DNA of 64,000 nt from Physcia stellaris (taxonomy: Eukaryota; Ascomycota; Lecanoromycetes; Caliciales; Physciaceae), in assembly GCA_018902385.1 (NCBI GenBank), contig JABSSW010000003.1, positions 1,116,001-1,180,000 of the forward strand, written 5' to 3'. The notes beneath the pieces were generated by a model. It did not search any database and was not told where the DNA came from. It worked only from the letters and a program-made list of their open reading frames with translations. The position numbers and the translations under genes are program-made. Every line of letters begins with the position of its first letter. Position 1 is the stretch's first letter. Positions 44,919 through 55,756 of this stretch are shown here, one piece after another.

Positions 44919-46687
44919 ATGCTTCGCTATTCTTGCAACACGTCGTCTAGAGATGCGATCTCCGCCATGTCGTGTATTGTTTGTCTGGGAACTGTAAATT
45001 GCGTGGTCGTCCAAGTCTTGCAGAATCCCGGGTTGTGGAATTCAATCGGAGCGATCATAGAATCGACTACCAAAGCAACTTTGGATTTATACCTTCACAT
45101 AAGCATACTCCGCTTTGCTTTCAGTAAGCCTCGAGTAGGCAGTCCCTATACAGCGTTCTGCATCCTCGCTCTCTTGGCCGCTCTACTTCTTCCATTGGCC
45201 GTTCTGTCATGGTTAAAGCTTCGAAAGACCAACCAAGATGTTGATGAGACGGGTAACCTGCGGAAATATCAAGACCTCAGAGTCCTCAAGAACCAGCACG
45301 AAACTGCTGCTGTATTATCAGACCTCGTCGATAAGGATGGTGCTGGTGCATGGCCACCGAAAGCAAATCACGACTCATGGCCAGCTGCTCTCAAGCCATA
45401 CAAAGACATCTACCTCGAATGTATCCCATTCTTGCCGATGGCAGATCCTTCGACCGATGACGACGTCAATCAGAAGCGACGCGATAGATACCAATCTCTA
45501 ATGCGGAAGCTCTTGCATGAGCGAATCAATATTGCTGAGGTCGAGAATATCATGAAGGCCGTTGAAGCCGGAGATTGGACCGCCTGTCCCCGGGATGCTT
45601 ACAACGCAGTCTATTGTTGCGTTGCGGTCTGCCGCCATGCCTATCGGTCAGCTTGATCTGCCCTCATTCATAGATATGTTGAATAATTGCTGATATGTCC
45701 AGCTGGGGGACAATTCCCGTCGTGAAAGTCGCTCAGCTCGAAAAGATTGTTGAATTCCCACATGCGCTCAATGTGCCTTGGCCTTATCTTCAGCGAAGCT
45801 TCGGCGTGGAGGCAGATAGTGGCAATAACACAGCTAACGTTTTACACAATTTCAACGAAGAGGGTGAAAGGGTCTATAAGATAAACGTTGGTATGTCCGA
45901 CATCATCACTTCATCGGAAGAGGTCTTCTTCCGGATGTTTTACGATTTGGAAGTCTTGGTCAGTTTAGCATCTGTAGGTATCTTTAGCTTTCACTGACAA
46001 TGAGTCAGGCCTTCCCCATCTACTACGACATGGTTCAAGCACACATCTGTTTCGAGAGAAATGACAAGGAGATGTCTCTCAGACATTTGGAGAGCATGAC
46101 TGTCAGAGTCCGTCATCTTCTTATGGTTTTTTATCAGAATCTCATTGAGTCTCGCGTGTCGCACTCGGTATGGTTGAGTTATGTTCAAGGATTCCAAGGG
46201 TGGGGTGTCGGCAGGATGATCGACGGCGAATACGTTAAGTATGATGGATTGTCTGGCAACCATGTTTTATTCTTTCAGGCAATAGATGCTTTCTTGGGCC
46301 TGGATCGTTATCTTTCCGACCAGAATATGGACAGATACATTCCCGCTAACCAGAGAGAATTGTGTATTTCGCTCAAGAAGAACTGTTTCCGCAATAAGTT
46401 GAATGGGGAGAAAGATGTTGCGATTGAGGAAGAATTACGAAGATCGTCAATCACTTGAAGATAAGGTTCATTCCAAACTTCGCGCAGATGCACCTGCTAA
46501 TGTGCAGCAGGTATTCAGAGCAGCTCATAGAGCGAGGGTAATGCCATACCTTGAACAGCCTGCTCCAGAGCGATTGACGATGACGGCTGGGAAGTCCGTC
46601 CTTGAGACTCCCTCTACCAAAGACACTAAGGAAGCTTTGAAAGTTCTGGACGATATGCTGGCTGTGCGGCTGAAGGAGACTGTCTAA
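44919..46687 (+). CDS. Indoleamine 2,3-dioxygenase-like protein (frame broken near end)
   Basis: Exons 44919-45646, 45703-45958 and 46009-46687 give about 554 residues. The core (WGTIPVVKVAQLEKIVEFP, WPYLQRSFGVEADSGNN, SYVQGFQGWGVGRM, GLSGNHVLFFQAIDAFLGLD, FRAAHRARVMPYLEQPAPER) is that of the fungal IDO-like family (PF01231). IDOs are haem enzymes opening the indole ring of tryptophan. A membrane segment (about 79-98) precedes the domain, unusual for soluble IDO. Near 46440 the frame is lost: one A added at 46440-46441 and one at 46458-46459 give EEELRKIVNHLKDKVHSKL and rejoin the last frame; removing one base would also do. A 45-nt intron-like stretch (46466-46510) is possible. The start ATG is the second in a longer open frame and is uncertain. 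Dispersed repeat copy 3 follows the stop. Confidence 0.75.
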
Positions 46688-48883
46688 AAACCACTTAGTG
46701 GATATCTCATGGTCTGGTAGCTAGTGGTGCTAATTTTTTGGATACCGAGAGATGTACGATTACCCGACTTAGGACTAAATCAGAAGTTTGATGCTTCTTT
46801 CATGTCATTTTCATATCGTCTTCATATCGTCTTCAAATGCCTTGTGCCAAACACGGGTACGCGTCTTGTCATATTGGATGTATTGGTGGCGATGCTTGGG
46901 GGAGGGATAGCACCACACCGGACCATGGGATAAAGGCAGTTGCTGGAAAGCTTGCCTACTTTAGTGGACATGGATTTCCAAGAAGAGTTTAAATCCAGAC
47001 GTTGGCGTTGGATCGGCATTCAGCGCATCGAATTGGTTGCCTTGGACATAAGACTGTAGAGGCTGGTCTCAGGATAGAGTCGATAGACACCATTTACTTC
47101 CAATACAAGACGTCTCTGTGCTTGTCGGTCTACCTGACAGCCTCAACATTTCGTTGATATTGCCGCAACAGTGTCGACAAACATTCTTAAAGTTTGAAAG
47201 TATGTCAACAAGTCCAGTCTCATTGCTTCTTATCATAGCGGCAATCGAACGTAGAGAACTATGACTGCGGCTTCCAACTGGAGATAATCGGATTGATAAG
47301 GAATTTGGCACTCACAGAGGAAAGCGATTGTTTCCATGATTTTGATCGCTTGTACAACAACTGTTGCGGTGCTCTTAGAGTTTCAAGGATTGAAATCTCT
47401 GGGTATCGCTCCAACCTTGTGATGGAACCTCAGCCGATGAGTAGACGCGATCCTGCGCAGTTTCGATGATGTTTGGCATTGCAGAAATCCAAACGCCACG
47501 TTCCCTTCACACGTTGTACGCGACACATAATCAAAGACCCGATGAGTTAGCAACAAGGGGCGGGAATGTGAGCTTGACTTCGGAAGACTGATGGATGTTT
47601 GGCAAGTGCGCCGCGTAGGGAACCTCGACCGGCGCAGGGAGAAGGGTGTCTCTCCCATATCTGAACCTTTTCCGTGTATTTGCACTTCTACGTCTTCGAT
47701 TCAGGTACGTTAGCTTGCGCATGAAGGAAGGTTTCATTCGTAGAATAGGTTCATCGTAAAGTTGGAATTCGGCGCTTGGAACCACCCGATTCAATAGAAT
47801 GTCACGTGATCCGCCCTAAATACTTGGCACTGGGCTCTTTGAGCGAGCCGCCACAGCACTGCTAGATATGTACATGTAGGTAGTCAAACTCCGCTACACC
47901 AGGCCCCGGAAACCACCTACCAGATCACCTGTATCAGTCCTACCAGGTCCCTATCCTGCATATTGTGTATATCCCTGAGAACCCCCATTTTCCTCCATGC
48001 TGATAGACCCCTCTGAGCAGAGATCACGAAACAAATGGATACTGCGAGGACATTCAGAAAGGTCTCTAGTCCTGTCAAACGGTTGTTTCATAGCTTCTGT
48101 CCTTTCGCAAGCTGGATATAAGACCAATTGAAGGCACACGCTCTCTACCCCGTCGACACCCTGATTATGACCCACACCGTCTCATCCGCTCGCACACCGC
48201 CATCACATGAATCTGGGTTGCTGAGTGGAGCGTAAAGCGCAACCGGTGATACTTCCCACAATTGAGATCCGGGTCACTCCAAGAGAGACCACACGGACCG
48301 GGCCGCAATGGCAAAATCTGTGCGTGGGGATAGAATACCTGACCATGGGCGAGATGTAGGTTCGAATTTACAATTACCGTGCGCGGGAGAGGATAGTTTT
48401 CAGAGGCGGGAGACAAAATTGGCGTGCTTTCTTGTATGATTCTGTAGGGCGGGTAAAAAAGGAAAAGAAAAGAAGGAAAAGGACGACGTTAATGCATAGA
48501 AAATCTAGAGGACGCATCGGCGGCGAAGGGTGGAAGGGAAGGCTCACTGTTCGGGGATGGGGGAGGTTCAATCAAATAAATATTTGATACTGCCTAGCTT
48601 GGAGGAAGAGTGGAGAGGAGAGAGGAGCACAGGGAGTACAATGTGCTATGACTGCTTCAGTTTGTTTACTCATGTCTAGCCTTTTAGCCCATCTCCGAGA
48701 TCTCTCGACTGCCTTTACTATCGCCAATGCTAGCGATCCGCGAAGCAGTCTGCGAATGGCACCTCATCCATATGGAAACCCGATTTTCAGTGGAGCACAT
48801 CCTTGCAGACTCTAGCAGAAGTACGGCCGCAGTCAGGATCAAGATTACTTTTGTCGCCATAATCGGCAACCCTTAGCCAAGTA
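46688..48883. other. 2.2-kb gene-poor region
   Basis: Contains dispersed repeat copy 3 at its start and a purine-rich/pyrimidine-rich patch (48445-48560). No frame has family resemblance. Confidence 0.5.
46692..46950 (+). repeat. Dispersed 3'-flank repeat, copy 3 (longest)
   Basis: Begins five bases after the dioxygenase-like stop. Its first 200 bp match copy 2 and its last 100 bp match copy 1 (to CATGGGATA). A doubled TTCATATCGTC (46811-46833) explains part of the extra length. Confidence 0.7.
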
Positions 48884-49629
48884 TCATCCACGGTACCGAT
48901 CGCTTGCCATGAATGCCTTGATGTTCGGCCGTGCTTCCACAGCATCAACGAGCTGCTTTAGTCGGGGATACTGTTGCAGCCCCTTTCCGCCCTCTTGCGT
49001 AAGATTTTCGTCATGTGCAACCTGATACAGCACAATATCTGCATACGTGAATGCCTGACCTAGGATAAACGGTCCTGCTTTTGAGAAGTCGTTGCTCGTC
49101 AAATGCACTTGCAGTCCTTCAAGAAAGCGTTTACGGTCACCTTGTTGGTGTTTGGGATACGTTTCTTGCTGGTTGGGATTAAGAAAGGCTTGAAGGAAGA
49201 GCGTACGCCCTAATGATCAACTGTCAAAGACTATAAGAGAGCATTCTGAGGGTGAGGCTTACAATCGGATGCAATGTCGCATAGTGCATCGACCCAAAAC
49301 TGCTCCTCAGGAGTCTTTCCATCGTATGATTTCAAAAGTTTCGCAAAGTACCTGAGAATAGCATATGATTGCGTCAAATTCTTCTCGTTTAATTTGACAA
49401 CAGGAACCGTCTTGACAGGGTTGAGCTTAACGAGACCGGTCTCCTTCCATTCAGGGAACTCTTGGAAGCTGTAGCGCGTATCGTCGTACGCTATCTGGGC
49501 ATCCTCGAGCAACAAACGAACAGCTTGGCCGCGCCCACGTGATTGAAAGTCGAAGTAGAGGATCTCGGGCACACCTCCCAGGGTGTCGTTGCCCGTGGAT
49601 GGACTAAGAGCGCGTTGGGTTGTTGGCAT
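48884..49629 (-). CDS. Glutathione S-transferase
   Basis: Two exons (49629-49263, 49209-48884) give 230 residues. The N-terminal thioredoxin fold begins PEILYFDFQSRGRGQAVRLLL (Tyr as likely catalytic residue, RGRGQA as in sigma-type enzymes), with the glutathione site at TVPVVKLNEKNLTQSYAILRY. The C-terminal helical domain contains GPFILGQAFTYADIVLYQV with the conserved Asp. It conjugates glutathione to electrophiles such as quinones, in the cytosol. The 53-nt intron is GT-AG and in phase. ATG 49629 was chosen as the only ATG before the domain; about 28 residues precede the fold. Confidence 0.92.
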
Positions 49630-50169
49630 TGTCAACCCAGTGAAAGCAGTCAAAGTGTCCTACTGTCTAAGAAAAAGGGTCTAGAGTTCAGGACTACGAG
49701 CAGAGGAGGGCGAGGGATTGAACACTAAGATGGGAGGAAGCGAGAAGATCAAGACTACCGTAGGAGAAACAGAGGCTGCAGGATGACTTTAAAGCGAATA
49801 GGTTACATCCGTCGCCTCAGCTTCAGAGCTCTCTTGAATGTGATACCTATCACAGAAACACTACGAGTCGATTTTAGAGGAACGGACAGCACCAGGTGGC
49901 GCACGTGCGCCGAGGCTTTCAGTCATCCCACATCCCACATATCCCACCGGGTGCTACCATATCAAAGCCTTGTAGGGCCACGGGCTGTGACTGTCATACC
50001 ATAGCAGTCATTCCGTAGTAATCATGCCATAGTGGCATCAGAGCATCCTATGTAGAGATACATATAAGTAGTAGTGAACTGGGCGCGACGGATCCCCGAC
50101 GCCTGTTCCTGCATTACCTTCTATCTCCAATCAGGTTCACATCAAACTGCGTACCCAAAAGCTCCCAAA
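49630..50169. other. Divergent flanks, GST / SnoaL-like gene
   Basis: No gene. Contains three CATA-type repeats (50000-50035: GTCATACCATAG, GTAATCATGCCATAG) of no clear meaning. Confidence 0.4.
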
Positions 50170-50739
50170 ATGAGACCTTTTCTCGTATGTCTGGCCCTCA
50201 TGCCTCTACTATTCTCATTCAGCTGCGCTCTTCATGCAACAGAGGAACTCAAGGTCCGGACAACGCTTTCTCGATTCGCTCTCTTTATCGACAACGACGA
50301 CTTCGACCACCTCGACCAGATCTTCACCCAAGACGTCTATGCAGACTATGGGGAGGGCGCGATCAGCGACGGCCTCCCAGCATTCGCAGCATTCCTCAAA
50401 TTTGGTCTAGGAGGACTGGTCTCGCAGCATGCAATCAGCAGTACCGTCATTGAGGACCACGGCGATTCGCTCAACTCCACTGCGTACGTTACCGCCGCTT
50501 TCCTGGGACCGGGCAAAAACACCACCAAGTCGGTTGGCACCTCTGTGACCTTGTATGGGAAATACATAGACTCGTGGACGCGTGTTGGTGGCGATTGGAG
50601 AATCTATAATCGAACCGTTGGGTTCTTCGTGAGTACCAGCTAGAGCTTTTTCGGTTGTTTTTGGACTGATGAGAAATGCTAGGCTCCTGGGTTTGTTGGA
50701 AATCCCACCCTCATTCCTCCACGACCAGCGGTATCGTAA
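50170..50739 (+). CDS. Secreted SnoaL-like (NTF2-fold) protein
   Basis: Two exons (50170-50628, 50683-50739) give 171 residues. Without the intron the frame ends VGFFVSTS; splicing GTGAGT...GCTAG instead gives VGFFAPGFVGNPTLIPPRPAVS, a better end for this family. Signal peptide: MRPFLVCLALMPLLFSFSC and three more residues. The fold is seen in TLSRFALFIDNDDFDHLDQIFTQDVYADYG and in the final strands DSWTRVGGDWRIYNRTVGFF. SnoaL-like proteins include small cyclases, hydratases and isomerases of natural-product pathways, but many have unknown roles. Between the GST and the FAD oxidoreductase, it may share their pathway. Confidence 0.82.
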
Positions 50740-51383
50740 GAAATGATTGGGGTAGATGGCTCCACTTTTAGCGTGCGAATATAGTCTCGGTTTTTATGCA
50801 GGATTGCCATAGCAATCTTCAACAATACTTAAGCATGCTCATTTGATTCCTTAAGCAAATTTAATGCTGCTCAAAAGACAAGAAGATCTTCAAAGAGTTT
50901 TGACAAGTGGCTGCGATGATAGAGGACGGGTACCTGAGACTGTTGTGTTTGTTACCCCCACGTCTCGTTTTGTCAAGCGCACACCCGCTTCTCTTATGTA
51001 CACACACCTCTTTTTACTTGCCATAATGTACTCTTATAAGCTACCTTATCCTGGCTCGAGTCACGGCGCTAGTGAGCACTAAGAAAAATCGCCGTTTCTT
51101 GGATCCATTGCTCCAAGTCTTTGACAACTATCAAAGTGAACAGAGCTCCTTTTCGCAGTATGATCATGAAGCAGTCACGAGTGCGGGGTGAAGTTCAATT
51201 GGAGTTCAAGGTCCACGTGCTTCGGCGTAAAAGGCTCCGGTTAAGAAACAGGTCATCATGACGACACGATCTCCAAATATCGGAATGAAGCAGGTTCCAA
51301 GTCACCACATGGCTATTTGTATTGTCCTATCTATCATTGGACCCCGCTTCTCTGGCGCTTGATCCTCATTGTTTGCTCGGATC
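50740..51383. other. Intergenic, no supported gene
   Basis: 5' flank of the FAD/Rieske gene; nothing recognised. Confidence 0.5.
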
Positions 51384-53593
51384 ATGCAAATGCTCTTCCT
51401 CGCACGTAGAGCAGCTCCTTCCATCCTTCCTTTCACCAATGCTTTATTGAAGTCGGGTCACCAATCTCTCAACGAGCAGCTTTGTATACCGTCCTTTGCC
51501 AAAAATCGCCATACTATCCCTCTTACTGCCAGGAGCTTCGCGAGACGAGCCGCAATGGCAACAATGGCAAGCCCGGAGATCTTCATGCATACCTCTGGAA
51601 AGAATGAACCCGTTTGGATCCATACAGAACCATACTCACACCGTCCCCGATTTCAGAAGCTCACTCAAGACGTAGAGGCTGACGTTTGTATCATTGGCTC
51701 CGGCATTGCTGGGATCTCCACCGCTTACGAACTAGTCATTTCTGGCGCCAAGGTTATCATGCTCGAAGCTCGGGAAGTGTTATCAGGAGAGTCTGGACGC
51801 ACTAGTGGTCATCTCTCCAATGCACTCGATGATGGCTACATTGCTATCTCTAAGAAACATGGTGACGAAGGCGCAAAGCTGGCTGCCGAGAGCCATACCT
51901 GGGCTCTGCATCATGTTGGTGAAGTCTCCAAGAAGTTGGGAATCGAGTGCGAGTACCGAGTGTTGCCCGGTTACGAGATTTCACAATATCCGACCAACGA
52001 TCCAAAGCATGCGGAAGAAGTCGAGGAGATGAGAAAAGAAGCCGAGAAGGCTAAATCCCTTGGCTTGCCAGTGTCATTCAAGGATGGTCTCGCGATTCAA
52101 GGTAGGTCTTAATAATAACTGCAAGTTCCCCACTCCAAGTACAAGTAGCTATTTTTACCCGGAGTGGGGATCTCGCGATTAGAGGATGTCTGTGTTGACT
52201 CTTGACTCACATCGTCAATAGGGTGGGACGGCAAGGTCGACCAGCGTGACGCGGCGCTCAATAGTGAACAGGCTACTTTCCATCCAACAAAGTACATGGT
52301 TGGCGTTCTCAAATGGCTAGCGGACCAGCCAAATTTCAGCTGTTTTACTCACACTCGTGTAATGTCCGTGGAGGAAAAGGGGGTCGAGATTCTGGGCATA
52401 GGCTCCAAAGATGTTCGCGTCAGTACCGAGGAAGGCTTTACTATTACCTGCAAAAAGGCTCTGGAAGCGACCTGTGTACCACTCCAGAAATTGAGCGTCG
52501 TGGCCCAAATGGAGTTCCTGCGCACGTATTGCATTGCCATTCGCATACCGAAAGGCTCTGTGGAAGATTGTGTTATTTACGACCAAGCCGATCCGTACAA
52601 GTATGTGAGACTCACAGCGTGCGACGAGCAGGACGACTATCTTGTAGTAGGTGGTTGCGACCACAAAGTCGGGCAAGAGCAAGAAGACGGGCGCTTCGCC
52701 GAACTTGAGCAGTGGACTCGAGACCGGTTCACCAAGGCAGGCACAGGTACGTCTTCTTATAGCATTCATTTCTTTCCCCAAATTTCGTCTTACAACTCAG
52801 CGCTTACCCCAGTCTGGCAATACTGACTCCAAAATTCGCAACAGTGAGTATTAATGGGGGACATGAAAAGAGTTTAGATGCTAAATAATCCAGGTCGACT
52901 ACCAATGGTCTGGCCAGATCTTCGAACCAGTCGACTTCGTCGCCTTCATCGGCTTGAATCAAGGCAACAAGCACATATATATCATCACTGGTGACAGCGG
53001 TAACGGTCTCACGCACGGTGTACTTGGCGGTAAACTCATTGCCGATCAAATTAATGGCATCGACAATCCTTGGACCAAGCTTTATAATCCTAAGCGTTTG
53101 ATGAGTATTGTCTCAAGTCTTCCAGGAATGGTCGCACACGATGTCCAAATCAATGCACAGTACAAACGCTTTCTAGAAAGTGATATCCATGATATTGAGG
53201 ACTTAGCTAGAGGGACTGGTGGTGTACTGGTAGGTATTCCTGGAACATGTTTCTCCTCTTCAGTGGGAGCGCTCTGCTCAGGTCGCATATATTACAGCTC
53301 AGCTTAGCCGAGAGTGGAAATGCTGACTTCGAGTTATCTAACAGAATACCAAGACTTCAACGCCTGTCGCAGTCTACAAGGATGGCGAAGGTAGCGTGCA
53401 CAAGTTCTCTGCATTGTGCCCGCATTTGAAGGGTGTTGTTTGCTGGAATAAGTCAGAGGAGAGTTGGGACTGCCCGATCCATGGAAGTCGCTTCAGCAAA
53501 GACGGGATACAGGTAATGGGGCCAGCCAAAGCGAATCTGTCGCCGATCGATGAGAGTGGGAAAGCCACACAACAACAGGCTGTGGAGGCCTAA
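51384..53593 (+). CDS. FAD-dependent oxidoreductase with C-terminal Rieske domain
   Basis: Exons 51384-52101, 52222-52745, 52894-53229 and 53345-53593 give 608 residues. A basic, Ser/Arg-rich leader of about 60 residues suggests a mitochondrial target. VEADVCIIGSGIAGISTAYEL is the FAD dinucleotide motif, followed by SGESGRTSGHLS, as in DadA/GlpO-like amine oxidases; VDYQWSGQIFEPVDFVAFIG and GDSGNGLTHGVLGGKL close that domain. The end carries a Rieske [2Fe-2S] site, CPHLKGVVCWN and CPIHGSRFSKDG. Together this is the fungal FAD/Rieske family with unknown substrate, probably an amine. The joint of exons 2 and 3 is only in phase if 52746-52893 is a twin intron (separate entry). Introns 1 and 3 are ordinary. 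Confidence 0.9.
52746..52893 (+). other. Nested (twin) intron, donor-interrupting type
   Basis: An internal intron (52747-52844; GTACGT donor, TACTGAC branch, CAACAG acceptor, 98 nt) lies between the G and T of an external donor. Its removal joins G52746 to TGAGTATT, making the external intron GTGAGT...GCTAAATAATCCAG of 50 nt. Removal of that joins GGCACA to GTCGAC in frame, giving RFTKAGT-VDYQWSGQ as the family requires. One ordinary 147-nt intron leaves the frame one base out. Confidence 0.8.
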
Positions 53594-54064
53594 TCAAGCC
53601 CCTTCGGCATAGTGGTCCTGTCCCTAGTCCCAGTCCGGATATTGACAATCCTCAAGCATGTAGATCTTCCCTTGGCGTTGACTGCTGAGTAAACTATCAT
53701 AAGGTACTTGAGTCTTTGCTAGTATCAGATTACGCTCTCCTTGTTGCCTGCCCCACCATCCTTCAGTCTTTAGCCCATGTCCACTAGTCCGTAAGGTAGT
53801 CAGCCTTTCATTCTTCAGTAATCTGCATATACTCCTCCAACAGATTCATTTGCTCGGAAACACGTAAGGTAATTCTTGCCTTAGTTTCTTTGTAATTGCG
53901 GCTGCCTAATTTACTACCAAAACATAAAAGGAGAAATGCTCCCTTACCTAAAGACAGTATTCTTCATCTCCTAAGGAAAAAATCATCTCAGACCGACCGC
54001 CTTCTTCCTCAGCAAGTATAGCCGTTCCGTTGTATAGATATATTCAGCTCTTTTTAAAACCCTT
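53594..54064. other. Intergenic, HD gene promoter
   Basis: AT-rich; no gene seen. Confidence 0.5.
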
Positions 54065-54895
54065 ATGGCATCTCAGAAGACCCGTGTTTATGCTGGAATC
54101 CAGGTTCCCGATACTAGCATAGTCAGCAGCGCGCTGAAGTACGCTCGTGCGCGTTTAAGTGACATGGCCTACAACCACGTTGTCCGCTCCTGGCTTTTCG
54201 GATTCGCTATCGCCTCCAAGGCCCCTGAGCTACAGGTTCGTCTTTCCGAGCCTTTTCCTCAGGTTTCAAGTTCTTCGATCCGAGGAATACATATTACGGG
54301 AGCGATTGGCTCAAGAGACATGTCTTGTAGCGAAAAGTGCACCCGAAGATGGGAAAGCTGACTCCGGAAGCATGAGTAGAGCCGCGACCATGAAGTTCAC
54401 TCTATTGCTGCGATCCTCCATGATTTGGGCTGGGATGCGACAGGAGAGCTCATCAGTAAGGACAAACGCTTTGAGGTGGACGGTGCCAATGCTGCGAGAG
54501 ATTTCCTCAAGCGGGAAACCGCTGGTGAAGAGTGGGACTCGCATCGGCTGCAGCTGGTTTGGGATGCCATTGCCTTGCACACCACTACATCGATCGGCCT
54601 GTTCAAGGAGTCTGAGGTAGCCGCCACGTCGTACGGGATTCTTGCTGACTTCGGCGGGCCCGAGCACGCTTTTGGTGGGCACCTGACTCCAGAGGAGTAC
54701 AGAGCCATCGTTGATGAGTTGCCTCGCCTAGGTTTGAAGGAAGGCATCCGTGACATCTTTTGTGGATTTTGCAAAACGAAGCCGGAGGCTACCTATGATA
54801 ACTTCGTGGGACAATACGGTGAGCGGTACGTCGAAGGCTACAGCTTGGATGGCAAGCGAATCATTGATTTTGTCGAGAACATTACGCTTCCATAA
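54065..54895 (+). CDS. HD-domain hydrolase, cyanamide-hydratase-like
   Basis: Two exons (54065-54235, 54380-54895) give 228 residues. The 144-nt intron has a GCTGAC branch 18 nt before TAG and joins KAPELQ to SRDHEVHSIAAILHDLGWD in phase. Metal-site residues of the HD family are visible: YNHVVRSWLFG (His), HEVHS and HDLGWD (the HD pair). RFEVDGANAARDFL, LQLVWDAIALHTT and GFCKTKPEATYDNFVGQYGE are characteristic of fungal cyanamide hydratase (Ddi2-like) relatives. That enzyme turns cyanamide into urea with zinc; most relatives act on unknown small molecules. It sits at the end of the accessory block, on the same strand as the FAD/Rieske gene. Confidence 0.88.
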
Positions 54896-55756
54896 GTTCG
54901 CATATGTCTTCAGCTGCGGGACTTCGCAGTCGAGCAACTCAAGCTTCATCGAGGAAAATTAAGTAGATTCCACGCATAAAGTGAGTTCTCAATGTCTTAA
55001 TGTTTCTAAGCTGAATAGATCTAGCAATGAATTCTCAAAGTTCTTTGACTGCCCTTTTGCATCTTGGTCATAGATTAGATACCCTGTACTGTTAGGTACG
55101 AGAATAGGCAAGTCCAATGATGGATTGGCGTTCTAATTTACATGGATTGCATGAATATCCCAATGGCTATGCATCCGGTGGCGTCGTGTACCGTTGACAT
55201 TGACGGCCACTTCACGTCTTGGGATAGCTTCATTTGATACCGCACGTACATGGATCTCCCATACTCGTCGAGGACCTTTCAGAAGCCTTACTGTAGCTGG
55301 CATTGTGTCAGACTTCATTTAGCTGGTCTGTAACATGATGCATTTTCTCTTTGTTCACCTTCAGATGACTTTACTCGGCCTCGGCCTGAACCGTGTCACA
55401 TTGTCACAATTCATAGCCAGAGTCATCCCAGACCGTGTTATGAGTGATAATCTGGTCTCAAGTACTTAACCCCGCCATGACTCTTGACACCAACACATGT
55501 CAGTCATCTCTTTCACTCCGACGCCCTTACTTATTTCTCCCGTCCCCTCCTCCCAGCACTCTTCCATCAACCTTCTATCATCAGAAATTCAACCTTCATC
55601 CAAGCCATATCTTCCGAGCAATACATCCCATCAACGACGTCGGCTATTGATCGAGACAGAACATATTCAGCCTACAAGGTCCCTATACCCGAGGATCACG
55701 AGTATCCTCTTGGCTCATTTCCACCTTCACGTGCTACAGGACTCAGCACAGGCGGC
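54896..55756. other. Intergenic / 5' flank
   Basis: The frame of the next gene stays open upstream to 55484 but has no ATG before 55757; it may be leader sequence or a further exon. Confidence 0.45.

Noticed and set aside
52801-52843. A 43-nt cassette exon in the FAD/Rieske gene
   Set aside because: It keeps phase but needs a weak GTCTTC donor and inserts about 15 residues inside RFTKAGT-VDYQWSGQ, where the family has none. The twin intron explains the region better.
54255-54345. A readable stretch (FKFFDPRNTYYGSDWLKRH) between the two HD-gene exons
   Set aside because: It is not joined in phase to either side and lies between good splice sites. Removing it gives the family sequence.
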